From: an uncultured Gammaproteobacteria bacterium
Lineage (GTDB): Bacteria > Pseudomonadota > Gammaproteobacteria > Nitrosococcales > Methylophagaceae
Direction of reading: 5' to 3'
DNA: 57,829 nucleotides
Assembly (NCBI GenBank): GCA_913042265.1
Contig: CAJWKF010000005.1
Coordinates: 1 to 57,829 of the forward strand
In this document: piece after piece, positions 25,155-36,169 of the stretch
Layout: each line of letters starts with the position of its first letter
Position numbering within the stretch: position 1 is the stretch's first letter
Made by a program: the position numbers and the translations under genes
The notes under the pieces: model-generated
The model's database searches: none
Told to the model about the DNA's origin: nothing
Seen by the model: the letters and a program-made list of their open reading frames with translations, nothing else

Positions 25155-26906
25155 GTGGAATTAAGCGGTGGCGAAATTCTGATTCGTTGTTTAAAAGACG
25201 AGGGTGTTGAATATCTATTTGGCTATCCAGGTGGAGCGGTGCTTCACATTTATGATGCGATATATAGACAAGATGACGTCAAACATATCTTAGTGCGTCA
25301 TGAGCAAGCGGCAACACATGCGGCTGACGGTTATGCGCGTGCGACGGGTCAACCGGGTGTGGTAATAGTAACCTCTGGACCGGGAGCAACAAATGCTGTG
25401 ACCGGAATTGCTACGGCTTTTATGGATTCTATTCCAATGGTGGTGATTACTGGCCAAGTTGCTACAGCTAATATTGGTAGTGATGCTTTCCAAGAAGTGG
25501 ATGCTGTCGGAATCACTCGTCCCTGCGTAAAACACAATTTTCTTGTAAAAGATTTAAGTAAGCTTGCTGAAACAGTGAAGAAAGCCTTTCACGTTGCCAC
25601 CACGGGTCGGCCTGGACCTGTGGTAATTGATGTGCCTAAAGATATTACTGATCCAGCTATTAAGATTCCATATCACTATCCTGATGAGATTAAAATGCGT
25701 TCTTATCAGCCAGTATTAGAAGGCGACCCTGAGCAAATAAAACGCGCTGTCGACTTACTTTTGACAGCAAAAAAACCAATGATTTATACAGGTGGTGGTG
25801 TCATATTAGGTGATGGTTCGGATGAACTCCGTACGCTTGTGAAATTGCTTGCTTACCCAGTGACTACAACTTTAATGGGACTGGGGTCCATTCCCTATGA
25901 TGATACACAGTTTTTGGGCATGCTAGGAATGCACGGAACATATGAAGCCAACATGGCAATGCATGATTGTGATGTCTTATTTGCTGTTGGAGCTCGTTTT
26001 GATGACCGAGTTACCGGAAAAATTGCTGAGTTTTGCCCCAATGCGAAAATTATTCACATTGATATAGACCCTTCCTCAATATCTAAAACGATCACAGTAG
26101 ATATACCTATTGTTGGTGATGTTGCTGGTGTATTACGAGAAATGAGTAAGATCCTGCAAAAAGGGAAAAAAGAACCTAATAAGAAAGATCTGCAATCTTG
26201 GTGGAAGGTCATAAATGGCTGGCGTGCTGTTGATTGTATGACCTATGATCGTGGAACTGACATGATCAAGCCCCAAGCAGCTGTTGAGTTATTACATGAG
26301 ATTACTGCTGGTGATGCTTATGTTACTTCTGATGTTGGACAGCATCAAATGTGGGCTGCACAGTACTATGGGTTTAGTAAACCTAAGCGTTGGATTAATT
26401 CAGGAGGCCTAGGAACAATGGGCTTCGGATTACCAGCAGCGATGGGTGTTCAACTAGCCTATCCAGATGAGACTGTAGTCTGCGTCACAGGCGAAGGAAG
26501 CATTCAAATGTGTATTCAAGAATTGTCCACATGTTTGCAATACGGGCTGCCGATTAAAATCATTTCACTAAATAACCGCTATTTAGGCATGGTGCGTCAA
26601 TGGCAAGAGTTTTTTTATGAAAATCGATATTCTAATTCATACATGGAGTCACTTCCAGACTTTGTGAAATTAGCCGAAAGCTATGGTCATGTTGGTATGC
26701 GTGTTGAGCGGCCAGAAGAGCTAAAGCCTATGATGGAAAAAGCATTTGCAATGAAAGATAGGTTGGTTTTCATGGATATTGTCACTGATCAAGCTGAAAA
26801 TGTTTACCCGATGATCATGGCTGGCAAAGCCCATAATGAGATGCATATGTCTCCTAATTGTGAAATACCACAAAGCCCACAAAGTCCTGAAAGGGAGTTG
26901 TCATAA
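25155..26906 (+). CDS. ilvB: Acetolactate synthase large subunit
   Basis: This 583-residue ThDP enzyme forms acetolactate or acetohydroxybutyrate, the first common step to valine, leucine and isoleucine. The catalytic glutamate is in ILVRHEQAATHAADGYARA, the ThDP/Mg motif begins GEGSIQMCIQELST and continues to NNRYLGMVRQWQ, and the FAD-binding middle domain contains GARFDDRVTG. The start is a GTG with GGGGA 6 bases upstream. The symbol could equally be ilvI; the family is the same. The stop overlaps the ilvH start. Confidence 0.97.
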   Translation: MELSGGEILIRCLKDEGVEYLFGYPGGAVLHIYDAIYRQDDVKHILVRHEQAATHAADGYARATGQPGVVIVTSGPGATNAVTGIATAFMDSIPMVVITGQVATANIGSDAFQEVDAVGITRPCVKHNFLVKDLSKLAETVKKAFHVATTGRPGPVVIDVPKDITDPAIKIPYHYPDEIKMRSYQPVLEGDPEQIKRAVDLLLTAKKPMIYTGGGVILGDGSDELRTLVKLLAYPVTTTLMGLGSIPYDDTQFLGMLGMHGTYEANMAMHDCDVLFAVGARFDDRVTGKIAEFCPNAKIIHIDIDPSSISKTITVDIPIVGDVAGVLREMSKILQKGKKEPNKKDLQSWWKVINGWRAVDCMTYDRGTDMIKPQAAVELLHEITAGDAYVTSDVGQHQMWAAQYYGFSKPKRWINSGGLGTMGFGLPAAMGVQLAYPDETVVCVTGEGSIQMCIQELSTCLQYGLPIKIISLNNRYLGMVRQWQEFFYENRYSNSYMESLPDFVKLAESYGHVGMRVERPEELKPMMEKAFAMKDRLVFMDIVTDQAENVYPMIMAGKAHNEMHMSPNCEIPQSPQSPERELS

Positions 26907-27400
26907 TGCGTCATATTATTTCAATTTTAATTGAAAATGAGGCCGGAGCATTATCACGAGTTGCGGGTCTATTTTCAGCGCGTGGATACAATATAGAGTC
27001 ACTTACAGTTGCAGTAACGGAAGATGCTTCATTGTCTCGAATGACTATTGTGACGACAGGAACGGACCGAGTTATTGAGCAAATAACCAAACAGTTAAAT
27101 AAACTGATCGATGTAGTCAAACTATTAGAGTTAACCGATGGCCCTCATATCGAGCGAGAAATGTTATTACTGAAAGTAGCTGTGACGACAGAAGAGTCAC
27201 AGCAGCAATTACGACGTTTATTAGAAGTATTTGAAGGTCATTTGATTGACCATACATCTGTGACAATGACAATTCAACTCACGCAGACAGGTGAGCAAAT
27301 TGATTCATTTATTACGGCCCTAACGGACTATGAAATATTAGAAACAGTACGCTCTGGCGTTTCAGGTATTGCGCGCGGGGACAAGTACTTAAAGATCTAA
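26906..27400 (+). CDS. ilvH: Acetolactate synthase regulatory (small) subunit
   Basis: The 164-residue subunit activates the large subunit and confers valine feedback. It has an N-terminal ACT domain (RHIISILIENEAGALSRVAG, GYNIESLTVAVTED) and the C-terminal ACT-like domain. Length is the family standard. The ATG shares its A with the ilvB stop (TAATG), so the subunits should be made in step. Confidence 0.97.
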   Translation: MRHIISILIENEAGALSRVAGLFSARGYNIESLTVAVTEDASLSRMTIVTTGTDRVIEQITKQLNKLIDVVKLLELTDGPHIEREMLLLKVAVTTEESQQQLRRLLEVFEGHLIDHTSVTMTIQLTQTGEQIDSFITALTDYEILETVRSGVSGIARGDKYLKI

Positions 27401-27433
27401 ACCAAATTAATAACAATTTTAAATATTTTCTGA

Positions 27434-28462
<1,029 letters not shown>

Positions 28463-28486
28463 ACAATAAGTTTTAAGAGATAAAAG

Positions 28487-28523
28487 CGGGGACGGCTGTA
28501 AAAAAGCAGTCCCCGTTTTGTTT
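28487..28523 (+). terminator. Intrinsic terminator after ilvC
   Basis: A hairpin with CGGGGA and TCCCCG outer arms extends inward (with one mismatch) through GCT/AGC, and is followed by TTTTGTTT. It ends the ilvBHC transcript before pssA. Confidence 0.85.
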
Positions 28524-28585
28524 GTATCATTAACGCGTGTCATACTCTCAATGAACAGTAATGTTGTTTAAGGAAATAAATACAA

Positions 28586-29329
28586 ATGGCTCCAAATAAG
28601 AAACCACAAAGCCGTGGCATTTATTTATTACCAAACCTGTTTACGACTGCAGGTTTATTTGCAGGTTTCTATGCCATTATTGCTGCTATTAGGGGTGACT
28701 TTGAATCAGCAGCTATAGCTATCTTTATTGCTTTAGTGATGGATGGGTTAGATGGCCGAATCGCCCGCTTAACAAATACTGAGAGTGCTTTTGGTGCTGA
28801 ATATGATAGCTTGGCCGATATGGTGTCCTTTTGTCTAGCGCCAGCTTTAGTTATATATCAATGGGCTTTATTAGACATGGGCAAGTTAGGATGGATGGTA
28901 GCCTTTATTTATGCTGCTTGCGGAGCACTGCGCTTAGCTAGGTTCAACACACAGATAGGCATTGAAGATAAAAGGTATTTTCAAGGTCTTCCCAGTCCCG
29001 CGGCTGCAGCATGTTTAGCTGGTTGGATTTGGGCAGGAAGCAGTAATTATTTTGATCCAGTGCTAATTACGAATATTGCATTACCCCTCACTTTTGGATG
29101 CGGAATATTGATGGTTAGTACATTGCGGTATCACAGTTTTAAAGAATTAGATTTTCGTGGGAAAGTGCCTTTTTTCGTTATGCTAATTCTAGTATTAGGC
29201 TTTGCTTTTATAGCGATTGACCCAGCGTCAATTTTATTCGGTGGCTTTCTATTTTATGCTATTTCTGGTCCTGTATTCACACTAGCTAAATTACGGCAAC
29301 ATAGAACGGGCCGCCAACATGATAAATAA
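28586..29329 (+). CDS. pssA: CDP-diacylglycerol-serine O-phosphatidyltransferase
   Basis: This 247-residue integral membrane enzyme makes phosphatidylserine, the precursor of phosphatidylethanolamine. The CDP-alcohol phosphotransferase motif is seen as MDGLDGRIARLTNTESAFG and continues to EYDSLADMVSF, with all catalytic aspartates in place. About seven or eight hydrophobic segments follow. It is the membrane-embedded, type II form, unlike the peripheral E. coli PssA. Its place after ilvC is conserved in pseudomonads and relatives. Confidence 0.95.
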   Translation: MAPNKKPQSRGIYLLPNLFTTAGLFAGFYAIIAAIRGDFESAAIAIFIALVMDGLDGRIARLTNTESAFGAEYDSLADMVSFCLAPALVIYQWALLDMGKLGWMVAFIYAACGALRLARFNTQIGIEDKRYFQGLPSPAAAACLAGWIWAGSSNYFDPVLITNIALPLTFGCGILMVSTLRYHSFKELDFRGKVPFFVMLILVLGFAFIAIDPASILFGGFLFYAISGPVFTLAKLRQHRTGRQHDK

Positions 29330-29566
29330 CAGGCTTGGCAAGTGGTTTATATGAGCCTAGAATACTAGATATGGCTATAAATGAGATATCTAACTTTTTG
29401 ACTGCTGCAGATAATTTGCAGTTGTATTTTAACGCCTCATACATAGCTCCACGGACTATGCTCCGACTGCCCTAGTGGCATACAGACTTAGCACTCACCT
29501 AGCTGGCCTTAGCGTCAGCACACAAACTGATATTTTAAAAAAGTCTGCGACAACGGAGCAGGAACA

Positions 29567-31099
29567 ATGAGTGAAAAATTAATTATTTTTGATACAACAT
29601 TAAGGGATGGGGAGCAAAGCCCTGGTGCATCGATGACCAAGGATGAAAAAGTCCGGATTGCGAAAGCATTAGAGCGTATGCGAGTAGATATCATAGAGGC
29701 AGGATTCCCAATTGCAAGTGAAGGTGATTTTGAATCAGTCCGGGCGGTTGCAAAGGCAGTAATGCAAAGTCGTATTTGTGCCCTAGCTCGTGCGCTGGAT
29801 AAAGATATAGATCGAGCTGGTGAAGCTTTAAAAGAAGCCAATGCCTCAAGGATTCATACCTTCATTGCGACGTCTCCGATCCATATGAAAATGAAGTTGC
29901 GCATGGAGCCTGATCAAGTTGTTGAAAATGCCGTGAAAGCAGTGAAAAGAGCCCTGAAGTATACAGATGATGTTGAATTTTCACCCGAAGATGCAGGACG
30001 AAGTGACCCTGACTTTTTATGTAGAATATTAGAAGCCGTTATCGATGCTGGTGCAAGGACTTTAAATATCCCCGATACAGTAGGTTATAACGTTCCACAA
30101 CAATTTGGTCAGTTGATTACTAATTTAAGAGAACGGATACCTAATTCTGATAAGGCTATCTTCTCCGTGCATTGTCATAATGACTTAGGGATGGCTGTCG
30201 CAAATTCATTGTCAGCAGTATTGAGTGGTGCGCGACAAGTAGAGTGCACGATTAATGGTTTGGGAGAACGTGCAGGTAATGCAGCCTTAGAAGAGGTGGT
30301 GATGGCGGTAAGAACACGCCAAGATTTATTTACGTGTGACACCAATATTGATGCAACACAAATTGTCACAGCATCTCGTCTAGTATCAGGTATTACTGGT
30401 TTTGCCGTTCAGCCCAATAAAGCAATTGTAGGGGTTAACGCCTTTGCTCATGAGTCAGGTATTCATCAGGACGGTGTATTGAAAAACCGTGAGACCTATG
30501 AGATTATGCGCGCTGAAGATGTTGGCTGGCATACTAATAGAATGGTCTTGGGCAAGCACTCAGGTCGAAATGCATTTAGGTCGCGTTTAGATGAATTAGG
30601 TATTAGCTTTGAGTCAGAAACCGAACTTAATGCAATTTTTCAGCGCTTTAAAGAGTTGGCAGATAAAAAGCATGAGGTGTTTGATGAAGACATTCAGGCT
30701 TTAGTTAATGAAACTGTCATTTCTGAGAATGAACACGTTAAATTGATTTCATTGAAAGTGACTAGCGAGACAGGAGAAATGCCGGTTGCAATGATGACTT
30801 TGTCTGTTGATAACGAAGAAAAGCAGGTCGAAATGAGCGGAAGCGGACCTGTGGATGCGGCCTTTCGTGCTATCGAAGAAATTGTACAAAGTCATACGGA
30901 GCTGCAGCTTTATTCTGTCAACAACATTACGAGTGGCACAGACTCACAAGGTGAAGTTAATGTACGACTTGAAAGGGGAGGCCGGATAGTCAGTGGCCAA
31001 GGTGCTGATACGGATATTGTCATTGCATCAGCAAAAGCCTACGTACATGCCTTGAATAAAATGATCCTGCCCCATGAGAGGGCACACCCGCAAGTATAA
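29567..31099 (+). CDS. leuA: 2-isopropylmalate synthase
   Basis: The 510-residue enzyme condenses acetyl-CoA with 2-oxoisovalerate, the first step to leucine. The TIM barrel begins [18 protein letters not shown], has the metal motif [16 protein letters not shown], and [18 protein letters not shown]. The C-terminal allosteric domain (about 390-500) binds leucine for feedback. GGAGCAGGAA precedes the ATG. In the 237-base spacer upstream I see no attenuator. The stop overlaps the next gene's start by one base. Confidence 0.97.
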   Translation: MSEKLIIFDTTLRDGEQSPGASMTKDEKVRIAKALERMRVDIIEAGFPIASEGDFESVRAVAKAVMQSRICALARALDKDIDRAGEALKEANASRIHTFIATSPIHMKMKLRMEPDQVVENAVKAVKRALKYTDDVEFSPEDAGRSDPDFLCRILEAVIDAGARTLNIPDTVGYNVPQQFGQLITNLRERIPNSDKAIFSVHCHNDLGMAVANSLSAVLSGARQVECTINGLGERAGNAALEEVVMAVRTRQDLFTCDTNIDATQIVTASRLVSGITGFAVQPNKAIVGVNAFAHESGIHQDGVLKNRETYEIMRAEDVGWHTNRMVLGKHSGRNAFRSRLDELGISFESETELNAIFQRFKELADKKHEVFDEDIQALVNETVISENEHVKLISLKVTSETGEMPVAMMTLSVDNEEKQVEMSGSGPVDAAFRAIEEIVQSHTELQLYSVNNITSGTDSQGEVNVRLERGGRIVSGQGADTDIVIASAKAYVHALNKMILPHERAHPQV

Positions 31100-31626
31100 T
31101 GATTCCTAGCTCTAGCCAAGTTTCACTGCTAACAGCTATGGGAATACCTGTCTGGAAATTGCGAAGCATGTCTGAAAAAAATGCTGAATTTGAAGCGTCA
31201 AACCTTGCAGATGGGTCGGCTTTATTATCTAAGTTTTCGAATTCAAAAATTTTAGTCTGTCATGATAGTCAAATAACAAAACAGACAAACTATTTACTCC
31301 AAGCGATGATGTTAACTATTGGACTGCCAGGCGAAGCGATATGTTTTATTTCTTTAGTTGAATTAGATGTTTTAACTAAGCTGAAAGAGATAGAAACTAT
31401 CCAGAAAGTACTGTTGTTGATGGGTGATGGTCCTGTCAAGCAGGTTTTTGGTGATGAATCAAAAGTTGAAACTTATCGTAATAATACTCATAACATAGAA
31501 GAATTAAAACTAACGGCTATCGTTAGTTTTGGATTAGATGAGTTAATGCTTAACCCTCAAAACAAGGCTTTAGCATTACAGGATCTACACACGGTAAAAA
31601 TGTGCACACAACAATATGTGTCATAA
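31099..31626 (+). CDS. HolD-like protein (DNA polymerase III psi subunit candidate)
   Basis: This 175-residue protein is weakly conserved. It resembles HolD in layout: the N-terminal LLTAMGIPVWKLR matches the psi segment that contacts the gamma complex, a beta-strand region with ILVCHDSQ follows, and the C-terminus DELMLNPQNKALALQDL matches the LxxNPxxRAxLW helix of E. coli HolD. It lies directly before rimI, where holD sits in many gammaproteobacteria. The ATG shares its A with the leuA stop (TAATG). Psi links chi and SSB to the clamp loader. Homology is suggestive only. Confidence 0.55.
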   Translation: MIPSSSQVSLLTAMGIPVWKLRSMSEKNAEFEASNLADGSALLSKFSNSKILVCHDSQITKQTNYLLQAMMLTIGLPGEAICFISLVELDVLTKLKEIETIQKVLLLMGDGPVKQVFGDESKVETYRNNTHNIEELKLTAIVSFGLDELMLNPQNKALALQDLHTVKMCTQQYVS

Positions 31627-31629
31627 GAA

Positions 31630-32145
31630 GTGAGTACAGAAAGTAATACTGATCTACTCAAAACAATGACATGTAGACCCATGTTGGAGAGAGACTTAGC
31701 GGAAGTGGTGATAATTGAAAAAGCAGCAACTGAATTTCCGTGGTCATTAAAAAACTTCCAAGATTGTTTAAAGGCTGGTTATCAAGCTTTGGTTTTCTCT
31801 AGGGAAATAGATGAAATTATTGGTTTTACTATTTTGCAAAAGGTAGTAGATGAACTGCATTTGTTAAATGTTTGTGTACGGCAAGAGCTTCAAGGAAGAG
31901 GCATAGGTGATTTTATCTTAAGTTTCATCATTGATTATGCTAAGGATTCTTCTTTTTCCCTAATAGTGCTAGAGGTCAGAGTTTCTAATAGTCGTGCACA
32001 AAAGCTCTACAGTAAGGTAGGATTCAATGAAATTTCCCTGCGTAAAGATTATTACCCTGCACTGATAGGGTATGAAGATGCTATTTTGATGGGTTTAGAT
32101 TTATTGGTGTTACCTTTCACGGATGATATGAATAATAAACTGTAA
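31630..32145 (+). CDS. rimI: Ribosomal protein S18-alanine N-acetyltransferase
   Basis: This GNAT acetyltransferase, up to 171 residues, acetylates the N-terminal alanine of ribosomal protein S18. The acetyl-CoA motif is in LLNVCVRQELQGRGIGDFI, then LEVRVSNSRAQKLYSKVGF and a late DYYPALIGYEDAILM. It begins 3 bases after the holD-like stop. The GTG at 31630 gives the full frame; an ATG at 31666 (MTCRPMLERDLAEV) fits typical RimI starts equally well, and neither has a good ribosome binding site. Confidence 0.88.
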   Translation: MSTESNTDLLKTMTCRPMLERDLAEVVIIEKAATEFPWSLKNFQDCLKAGYQALVFSREIDEIIGFTILQKVVDELHLLNVCVRQELQGRGIGDFILSFIIDYAKDSSFSLIVLEVRVSNSRAQKLYSKVGFNEISLRKDYYPALIGYEDAILMGLDLLVLPFTDDMNNKL

Positions 32146-32270
32146 AGCTACGTATTATATTGATAGTATTGCTCACATAGGGTTGTAATATAGTGCTTTA
32201 GAAGTCTAAAATATAATCTAAATAACAATTAACACTAGCTTAACTTTACTCAAGTTTTGCTAACGGCGTT

Positions 32271-32293
32271 AGAACGTTATAAAATGACGTTCT
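32271..32293 (+). repeat. Hairpin preceding the rimI/argD terminator
   Basis: Arms AGAACGT and ACGTTCT enclose a 9-base loop. It lies 4 bases before the larger terminator hairpin. Two hairpins in a row may mean a composite transcript end, or a leader element of argD. Confidence 0.4.
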
Positions 32294-32296
32294 TTG

Positions 32297-32336
32297 AAAG
32301 ATGGCAGTTTCGAAAGAAACGGCCATCTTTTCGTTT
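32297..32336 (+). terminator. Hairpin terminator between rimI and argD
   Basis: A long hairpin has outer arms AAAGATGGC and GCCATCTTT, one mismatch, then inner arms GTTTC/GAAAC closed by a GAAA tetraloop; TTCGTTT follows. The U-tract is modest, but the stem is strong. It lies about 150 bases after rimI and 76 bases before the argD start. Confidence 0.65.
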
Positions 32337-32406
32337 AGTGGGTATGTCAAAAGTTTTCGCTTAGTCAAGGTATAACTTTGACGAGCATGTGAATGGAGTA
32401 AACACA

Positions 32407-33603
32407 TTGTCAGAATCAGTGATGCCAACTTATGGTCGTCTCGATGTCGCTTTCACAAAGGGGGCAGGAGTCTGGCTGTTTGATGATAATGGAGATAAAT
32501 ATCTTGATGCATTAAGTGGTATTGCCGTCTGTAACCTTGGTCATAGTCATCCGAATATTACGAGTGCTATCTGTCAGCAAGCTGGAGTTTTACTCCATAC
32601 TTCAAATATTTATCAAGTACCACTTCAAATAGAGTTGGCTGATAAATTGGCAGAGTTATCAGGTATGTCACAGACTTTCTTCTGTAACTCTGGTGCTGAG
32701 GCAAATGAAGCCGCGATCAAAATTGCACGTAAATATGGTCACAACAAAGGTATAGATAAGCCTGTCATCATTGTCATGGATGGTAGTTTCCATGGTAGGA
32801 CAATGGCGACACTAACTGCTACGGGCAACCCCAAAGTACACGCAGGGTTTGAACCACTAGTACCAGGCTTTGTTCGCATACCCTATAATGATATTGACGC
32901 ATTAAGAATGGCCATCAGCCATTGGCCAGAGGCTGTTGCTGTTATGTTTGAACCTATTCAAGGTGAAGGTGGTATCAGAATACCTGCTGCTGACTATTTA
33001 TCAGAAGTTCGTCAATTGTGCACACAGCATAAGATATTAATGATGCTAGACGAAGTACAGACAGGTGTTGGAAGAACAGGTGCATTTTTTGCTTATCAAC
33101 ATGCTGATGACGTCTTACCTGATGTGTTAATGCTAGCAAAAGGTTTAGGTAATGGCATGCCAGTTGGAGCGTGCTTAATTTCTGGGGCAGCTATAGGAGT
33201 TTTAGAACCCGGTAACCATGGATCAACTTTTGGTGGAAATCCGTTGGCTTGTCGCGTGGCGATGACGGTTTTAAAAACTATTGAATCTAGTGACTTACTG
33301 GCACATGTTTCTCTTGTAAGCGCACAAATCGTGTCTGGTTTTGAAGATGCCCTGTCAGGGCTCGATAATATTGAAATAAGGTGTAAAGGATATATGATTG
33401 GCATCGAGCTGCCAGAGGACTGTACACAGCTGGTAGAAAAGGCTTTAGATAGGAATTTATTGCTCAATGTTACGGATGGTAATGTTATTCGCTTACTACC
33501 ACCTTTGGTAATGACAGCACACGAAGCCGAGATCATGGTCAAAATAGTCAGTGAACTCGTGATTGACTTTATGAAGGCGCAGACGATTGGGAGCGTGGCT
33601 TAA
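32407..33603 (+). CDS. argD: Acetylornithine aminotransferase
   Basis: This class III PLP aminotransferase, about 398 residues, makes N-acetylornithine in arginine synthesis. Motifs include [12 protein letters not shown] at the start, [20 protein letters not shown], the Asp of [14 protein letters not shown], and the Schiff-base lysine in [16 protein letters not shown] chose the TTG at 32407, because GGAG lies 8 bases before it and the resulting [11 protein letters not shown] start fits the family; a GTG six codons earlier is the alternative. It is followed by argF with a single base between stop and start. Confidence 0.94.
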   Translation: MSESVMPTYGRLDVAFTKGAGVWLFDDNGDKYLDALSGIAVCNLGHSHPNITSAICQQAGVLLHTSNIYQVPLQIELADKLAELSGMSQTFFCNSGAEANEAAIKIARKYGHNKGIDKPVIIVMDGSFHGRTMATLTATGNPKVHAGFEPLVPGFVRIPYNDIDALRMAISHWPEAVAVMFEPIQGEGGIRIPAADYLSEVRQLCTQHKILMMLDEVQTGVGRTGAFFAYQHADDVLPDVLMLAKGLGNGMPVGACLISGAAIGVLEPGNHGSTFGGNPLACRVAMTVLKTIESSDLLAHVSLVSAQIVSGFEDALSGLDNIEIRCKGYMIGIELPEDCTQLVEKALDRNLLLNVTDGNVIRLLPPLVMTAHEAEIMVKIVSELVIDFMKAQTIGSVA

Positions 33604-33604
33604 A

Positions 33605-34507
33605 ATGAGACATTTTTTGACATTAAAAGATTTGTCAGCGGCTGAATTGGCAGCCCTTATTCAGCGTGCAATTGTACTAAAGGCTATGCACAAAGACGGC
33701 AAGGTTTATGAGCCATTAAAAAATAAAGTTCTAGCAATGATATTTGAAAAATCATCAACCAGAACAAGAGTTTCATTCGAGTCTGCGATGATTCAGTTTG
33801 GAGGTGGCTCTATTTTTCTTTCTCCAAATGATACCCAGTTAGGCCGTGGAGAACCAATAGAAGACTCCGCTCGAGTGATTTCGAGCATGGTTGATATGGT
33901 TATGATTAGAACTTACGAGCATGAAAAAGCCGAACAGTTTTCCCAGTACTCATCAGTACCTGTAATTAATGCTTTGACTGATGATTATCACCCATGCCAA
34001 TTATTAGCTGATATGCAGACTTATTTAGAACATCGTGGTTCAATTCAAGGTAAGACTGTGACTTGGGTAGGTGATGGAAATAATATGTGTCATTCATATA
34101 TAAATGCTGCTGAGCAATTTAATTTCAATCTAAATATCGCTACGCCGAAAGGGTATGAACCTAATGAGGCTATTGTTGCATCATCTAGTGCTAACGTAAC
34201 TTTATTCAGTAATGTAAACGATGCTGCTTATCAGTCTGATCTCATTGTGACCGATGTATGGGCCAGCATGGGGCAAGAGGAAGAACAGAAGAAAAGAGAA
34301 GCTGCTTTTGCCGCTTTTCAAGTCAATAAAGCAGTCATGTCGTTAGCGAATAAAGATGCGCTATTTATGCACTGTTTGCCTGCTCATCGCGGTGAAGAAG
34401 TCTGCGAGCAAGTAATAGATGGTCCACAAAGTGTAGTTTGGGATGAAGCCGAAAACCGATTACATGCACAAAAAGCATTATTAGAATTCTTAGCGGCTAA
34501 CGTTTGA
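33605..34507 (+). CDS. argF: Ornithine carbamoyltransferase, anabolic
   Basis: The 300-residue enzyme makes citrulline from ornithine and carbamoyl phosphate. The carbamoyl-phosphate site [10 protein letters not shown], the [11 protein letters not shown] motif and the ornithine loop [12 protein letters not shown] are all present. The start ATG ([11 protein letters not shown]) follows the argD stop by one base, with GGGAG 10 bases before it inside argD. The last 11 bases overlap the 3' end of the convergent murU gene. Confidence 0.96.
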   Translation: MRHFLTLKDLSAAELAALIQRAIVLKAMHKDGKVYEPLKNKVLAMIFEKSSTRTRVSFESAMIQFGGGSIFLSPNDTQLGRGEPIEDSARVISSMVDMVMIRTYEHEKAEQFSQYSSVPVINALTDDYHPCQLLADMQTYLEHRGSIQGKTVTWVGDGNNMCHSYINAAEQFNFNLNIATPKGYEPNEAIVASSSANVTLFSNVNDAAYQSDLIVTDVWASMGQEEEQKKREAAFAAFQVNKAVMSLANKDALFMHCLPAHRGEEVCEQVIDGPQSVVWDEAENRLHAQKALLEFLAANV

Positions 34508-35168
34508 GGTGCTTACTTAAAGCATCCAACCGTTCGATTGTTCCAATATCAAACCATTGTCCAGGGTAAATTTCCCCGGTTGCTTGCTGATTTGAAATCG
34601 CCGAAAGAAGCAGTGGTTTAAGAGGGTTTGGCTCGAGTTTTAAGTTAGCAAATAATGATGGGTGATAAACACCAATACCGCTGTAAGTAAATTTATTTTG
34701 TTCTGCTTGTGATAATAAACCCGAAGTTAATGAAAAATCTCCTTTTGGGTTGTGTTCTGGGTTATTGACTAAGACCAAGTGGCACAATATTTTAGAATTT
34801 AATTTGGTTTCCTTAAGTTCTTGAAAGGGGTAATCCGTCCATATATCCCCATTGACAACTAAGAATGGGGCATCCCCAAGTAATGGCAGAGCATTCACAA
34901 TACCGCCAGCCGTCTCCAGCCTACCTCCTTGCTCATTAGAATACTCAATTGCAGCGTTATATTTACTACCGTCACCTAATTTAGATGGAAATTGCTCGCC
35001 TAGATGGGCATAGTTAATTATAATATTATTTATCCCCGCACTTACTAAAGCTTTAATAGTATGCTCGATTAAACTTCTACCGCCAGCGACCAGTAGGGGC
35101 TTTGGAGTCGAATTAGTTAAAGGTTGCATGCGCTCGCCGCGTCCTGCTGACAATATGATAGCCTTCAT
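34497..35168 (-). CDS. murU: N-acetylmuramate-1-phosphate uridylyltransferase
   Basis: This 223-residue nucleotidyltransferase opens with [19 protein letters not shown], then [17 protein letters not shown], the signature of sugar-1-phosphate nucleotidylyltransferases, with a metal Asp in [11 protein letters not shown]. Being directly after amgK, it matches MurU, which makes UDP-MurNAc from MurNAc-1-phosphate in cell wall recycling, bypassing MurA. The start overlaps the amgK stop by 4 bases (ATGA). Confidence 0.9.
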   Translation of the reverse strand: MKAIILSAGRGERMQPLTNSTPKPLLVAGGRSLIEHTIKALVSAGINNIIINYAHLGEQFPSKLGDGSKYNAAIEYSNEQGGRLETAGGIVNALPLLGDAPFLVVNGDIWTDYPFQELKETKLNSKILCHLVLVNNPEHNPKGDFSLTSGLLSQAEQNKFTYSGIGVYHPSLFANLKLEPNPLKPLLLSAISNQQATGEIYPGQWFDIGTIERLDALSKHLKR

Positions 35169-36148
35169 AGAATAGCCTTTATTTTTGGCTCTGTTGAAAG
35201 GAAGTTACTTAAGTCTTCGAATTCGTCGTATTTCGAACAAACTTTGAGCACATAGGCTAAAGTTTGGGGCAAATCATGCATATAGTTACTTTTTTTATCA
35301 CGGTAATTTAAGCGACAAAAAATACCAAGAACCTTGAGGTGACGCTGTAAGCCCATCAAGTCGAACCAACGCGTAAATTCCTCAAGCGAGCAATTACTCA
35401 ATAACTTCTGGTCCTTTGCTAATTTAAAGTAGTGAGCTACCCAAACCTCTATTTTGTCGTCAGACCAGGCGATGTAGGAATCACGAAGCATAGAAACTAG
35501 ATCATAGCTAATAGGACCTATAACCGCATCCTGGAAGTCAATAATTCCAGGGTTATGAGTATCGCTACACATTAAATTGCGTGAATGGTAGTCACGGTGA
35601 ACAATCACTTGTGGTTGCTCAAGTGCATTATTAATTAATACATCGAATTGGTTTTGGACTGTATCTGGTACCGATAGTGATAGGTGTCTGTGAAGGAACC
35701 ATTCGGAGAATAAGTTAAGTTCTTGTTGTAACAATGCCCCGCTATATTCTGGAAGAGTAATTGAATGTCGGTCACATAATTGAATTTTTATTAAAGCCTC
35801 AATTGCTGAATTGTAAAGGACATCTGCGGACTTACTGTTAAGTTGATCTAGATAAGTTTGAGAGCCGAGGTCGGTCAATAGCAAAAAACCTTTTTCTCTT
35901 TCTTCAGCAATTATTTCAGGAACATGAAGTCCATGCTTAGCTAAAAATTGAGCAACTTTGATAAATGGCCCAACATCCTCATACTTGGGGGGAGCATCCA
36001 TAACAATCATAGTTTTATTATCGATTGTTACGCGATAATAACGTCTGAAACTAGCATCATTAGATGCCTGTTCTAGGGTGAGCTTATTGGTTCTATACAG
36101 GGCTGATAGCCAGAATTTAATTGCATCTATGCGTTTATCAATAATCAT
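35165..36148 (-). CDS. amgK: N-acetylmuramate/N-acetylglucosamine anomeric kinase
   Basis: This 327-residue phosphotransferase has the aminoglycoside phosphotransferase/choline kinase fold. The catalytic loop is VIVHRDYHSRNLM and the Mg2+ motif is GIIDFQDAVIGPISYDLVS. N-terminal features such as NDASFRRYYRV and MIVMDAPP match AmgK, which phosphorylates recycled MurNAc at C1. With MurU it forms the anabolic recycling route known from Pseudomonas. The pair is likely one operon with maf, which ends 21 bases upstream. Confidence 0.9.
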   Translation of the reverse strand: MIIDKRIDAIKFWLSALYRTNKLTLEQASNDASFRRYYRVTIDNKTMIVMDAPPKYEDVGPFIKVAQFLAKHGLHVPEIIAEEREKGFLLLTDLGSQTYLDQLNSKSADVLYNSAIEALIKIQLCDRHSITLPEYSGALLQQELNLFSEWFLHRHLSLSVPDTVQNQFDVLINNALEQPQVIVHRDYHSRNLMCSDTHNPGIIDFQDAVIGPISYDLVSMLRDSYIAWSDDKIEVWVAHYFKLAKDQKLLSNCSLEEFTRWFDLMGLQRHLKVLGIFCRLNYRDKKSNYMHDLPQTLAYVLKVCSKYDEFEDLSNFLSTEPKIKAIL

Positions 36149-36169
36149 AATATCTGAGTATAAATGTTT

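Noticed and set aside
29371-29475. A 34-codon frame with five leucine codons upstream of leuA, a possible leader peptide
   Set aside because: It has no ribosome binding site, the leucine codons are not clustered, and no terminator/antiterminator hairpin with a T-run follows.
33096-33542. A 148-codon frame antisense to argD
   Set aside because: It lies wholly inside a strongly conserved gene, has no recognisable domain and no ribosome binding site; it mirrors the codon pattern of argD.
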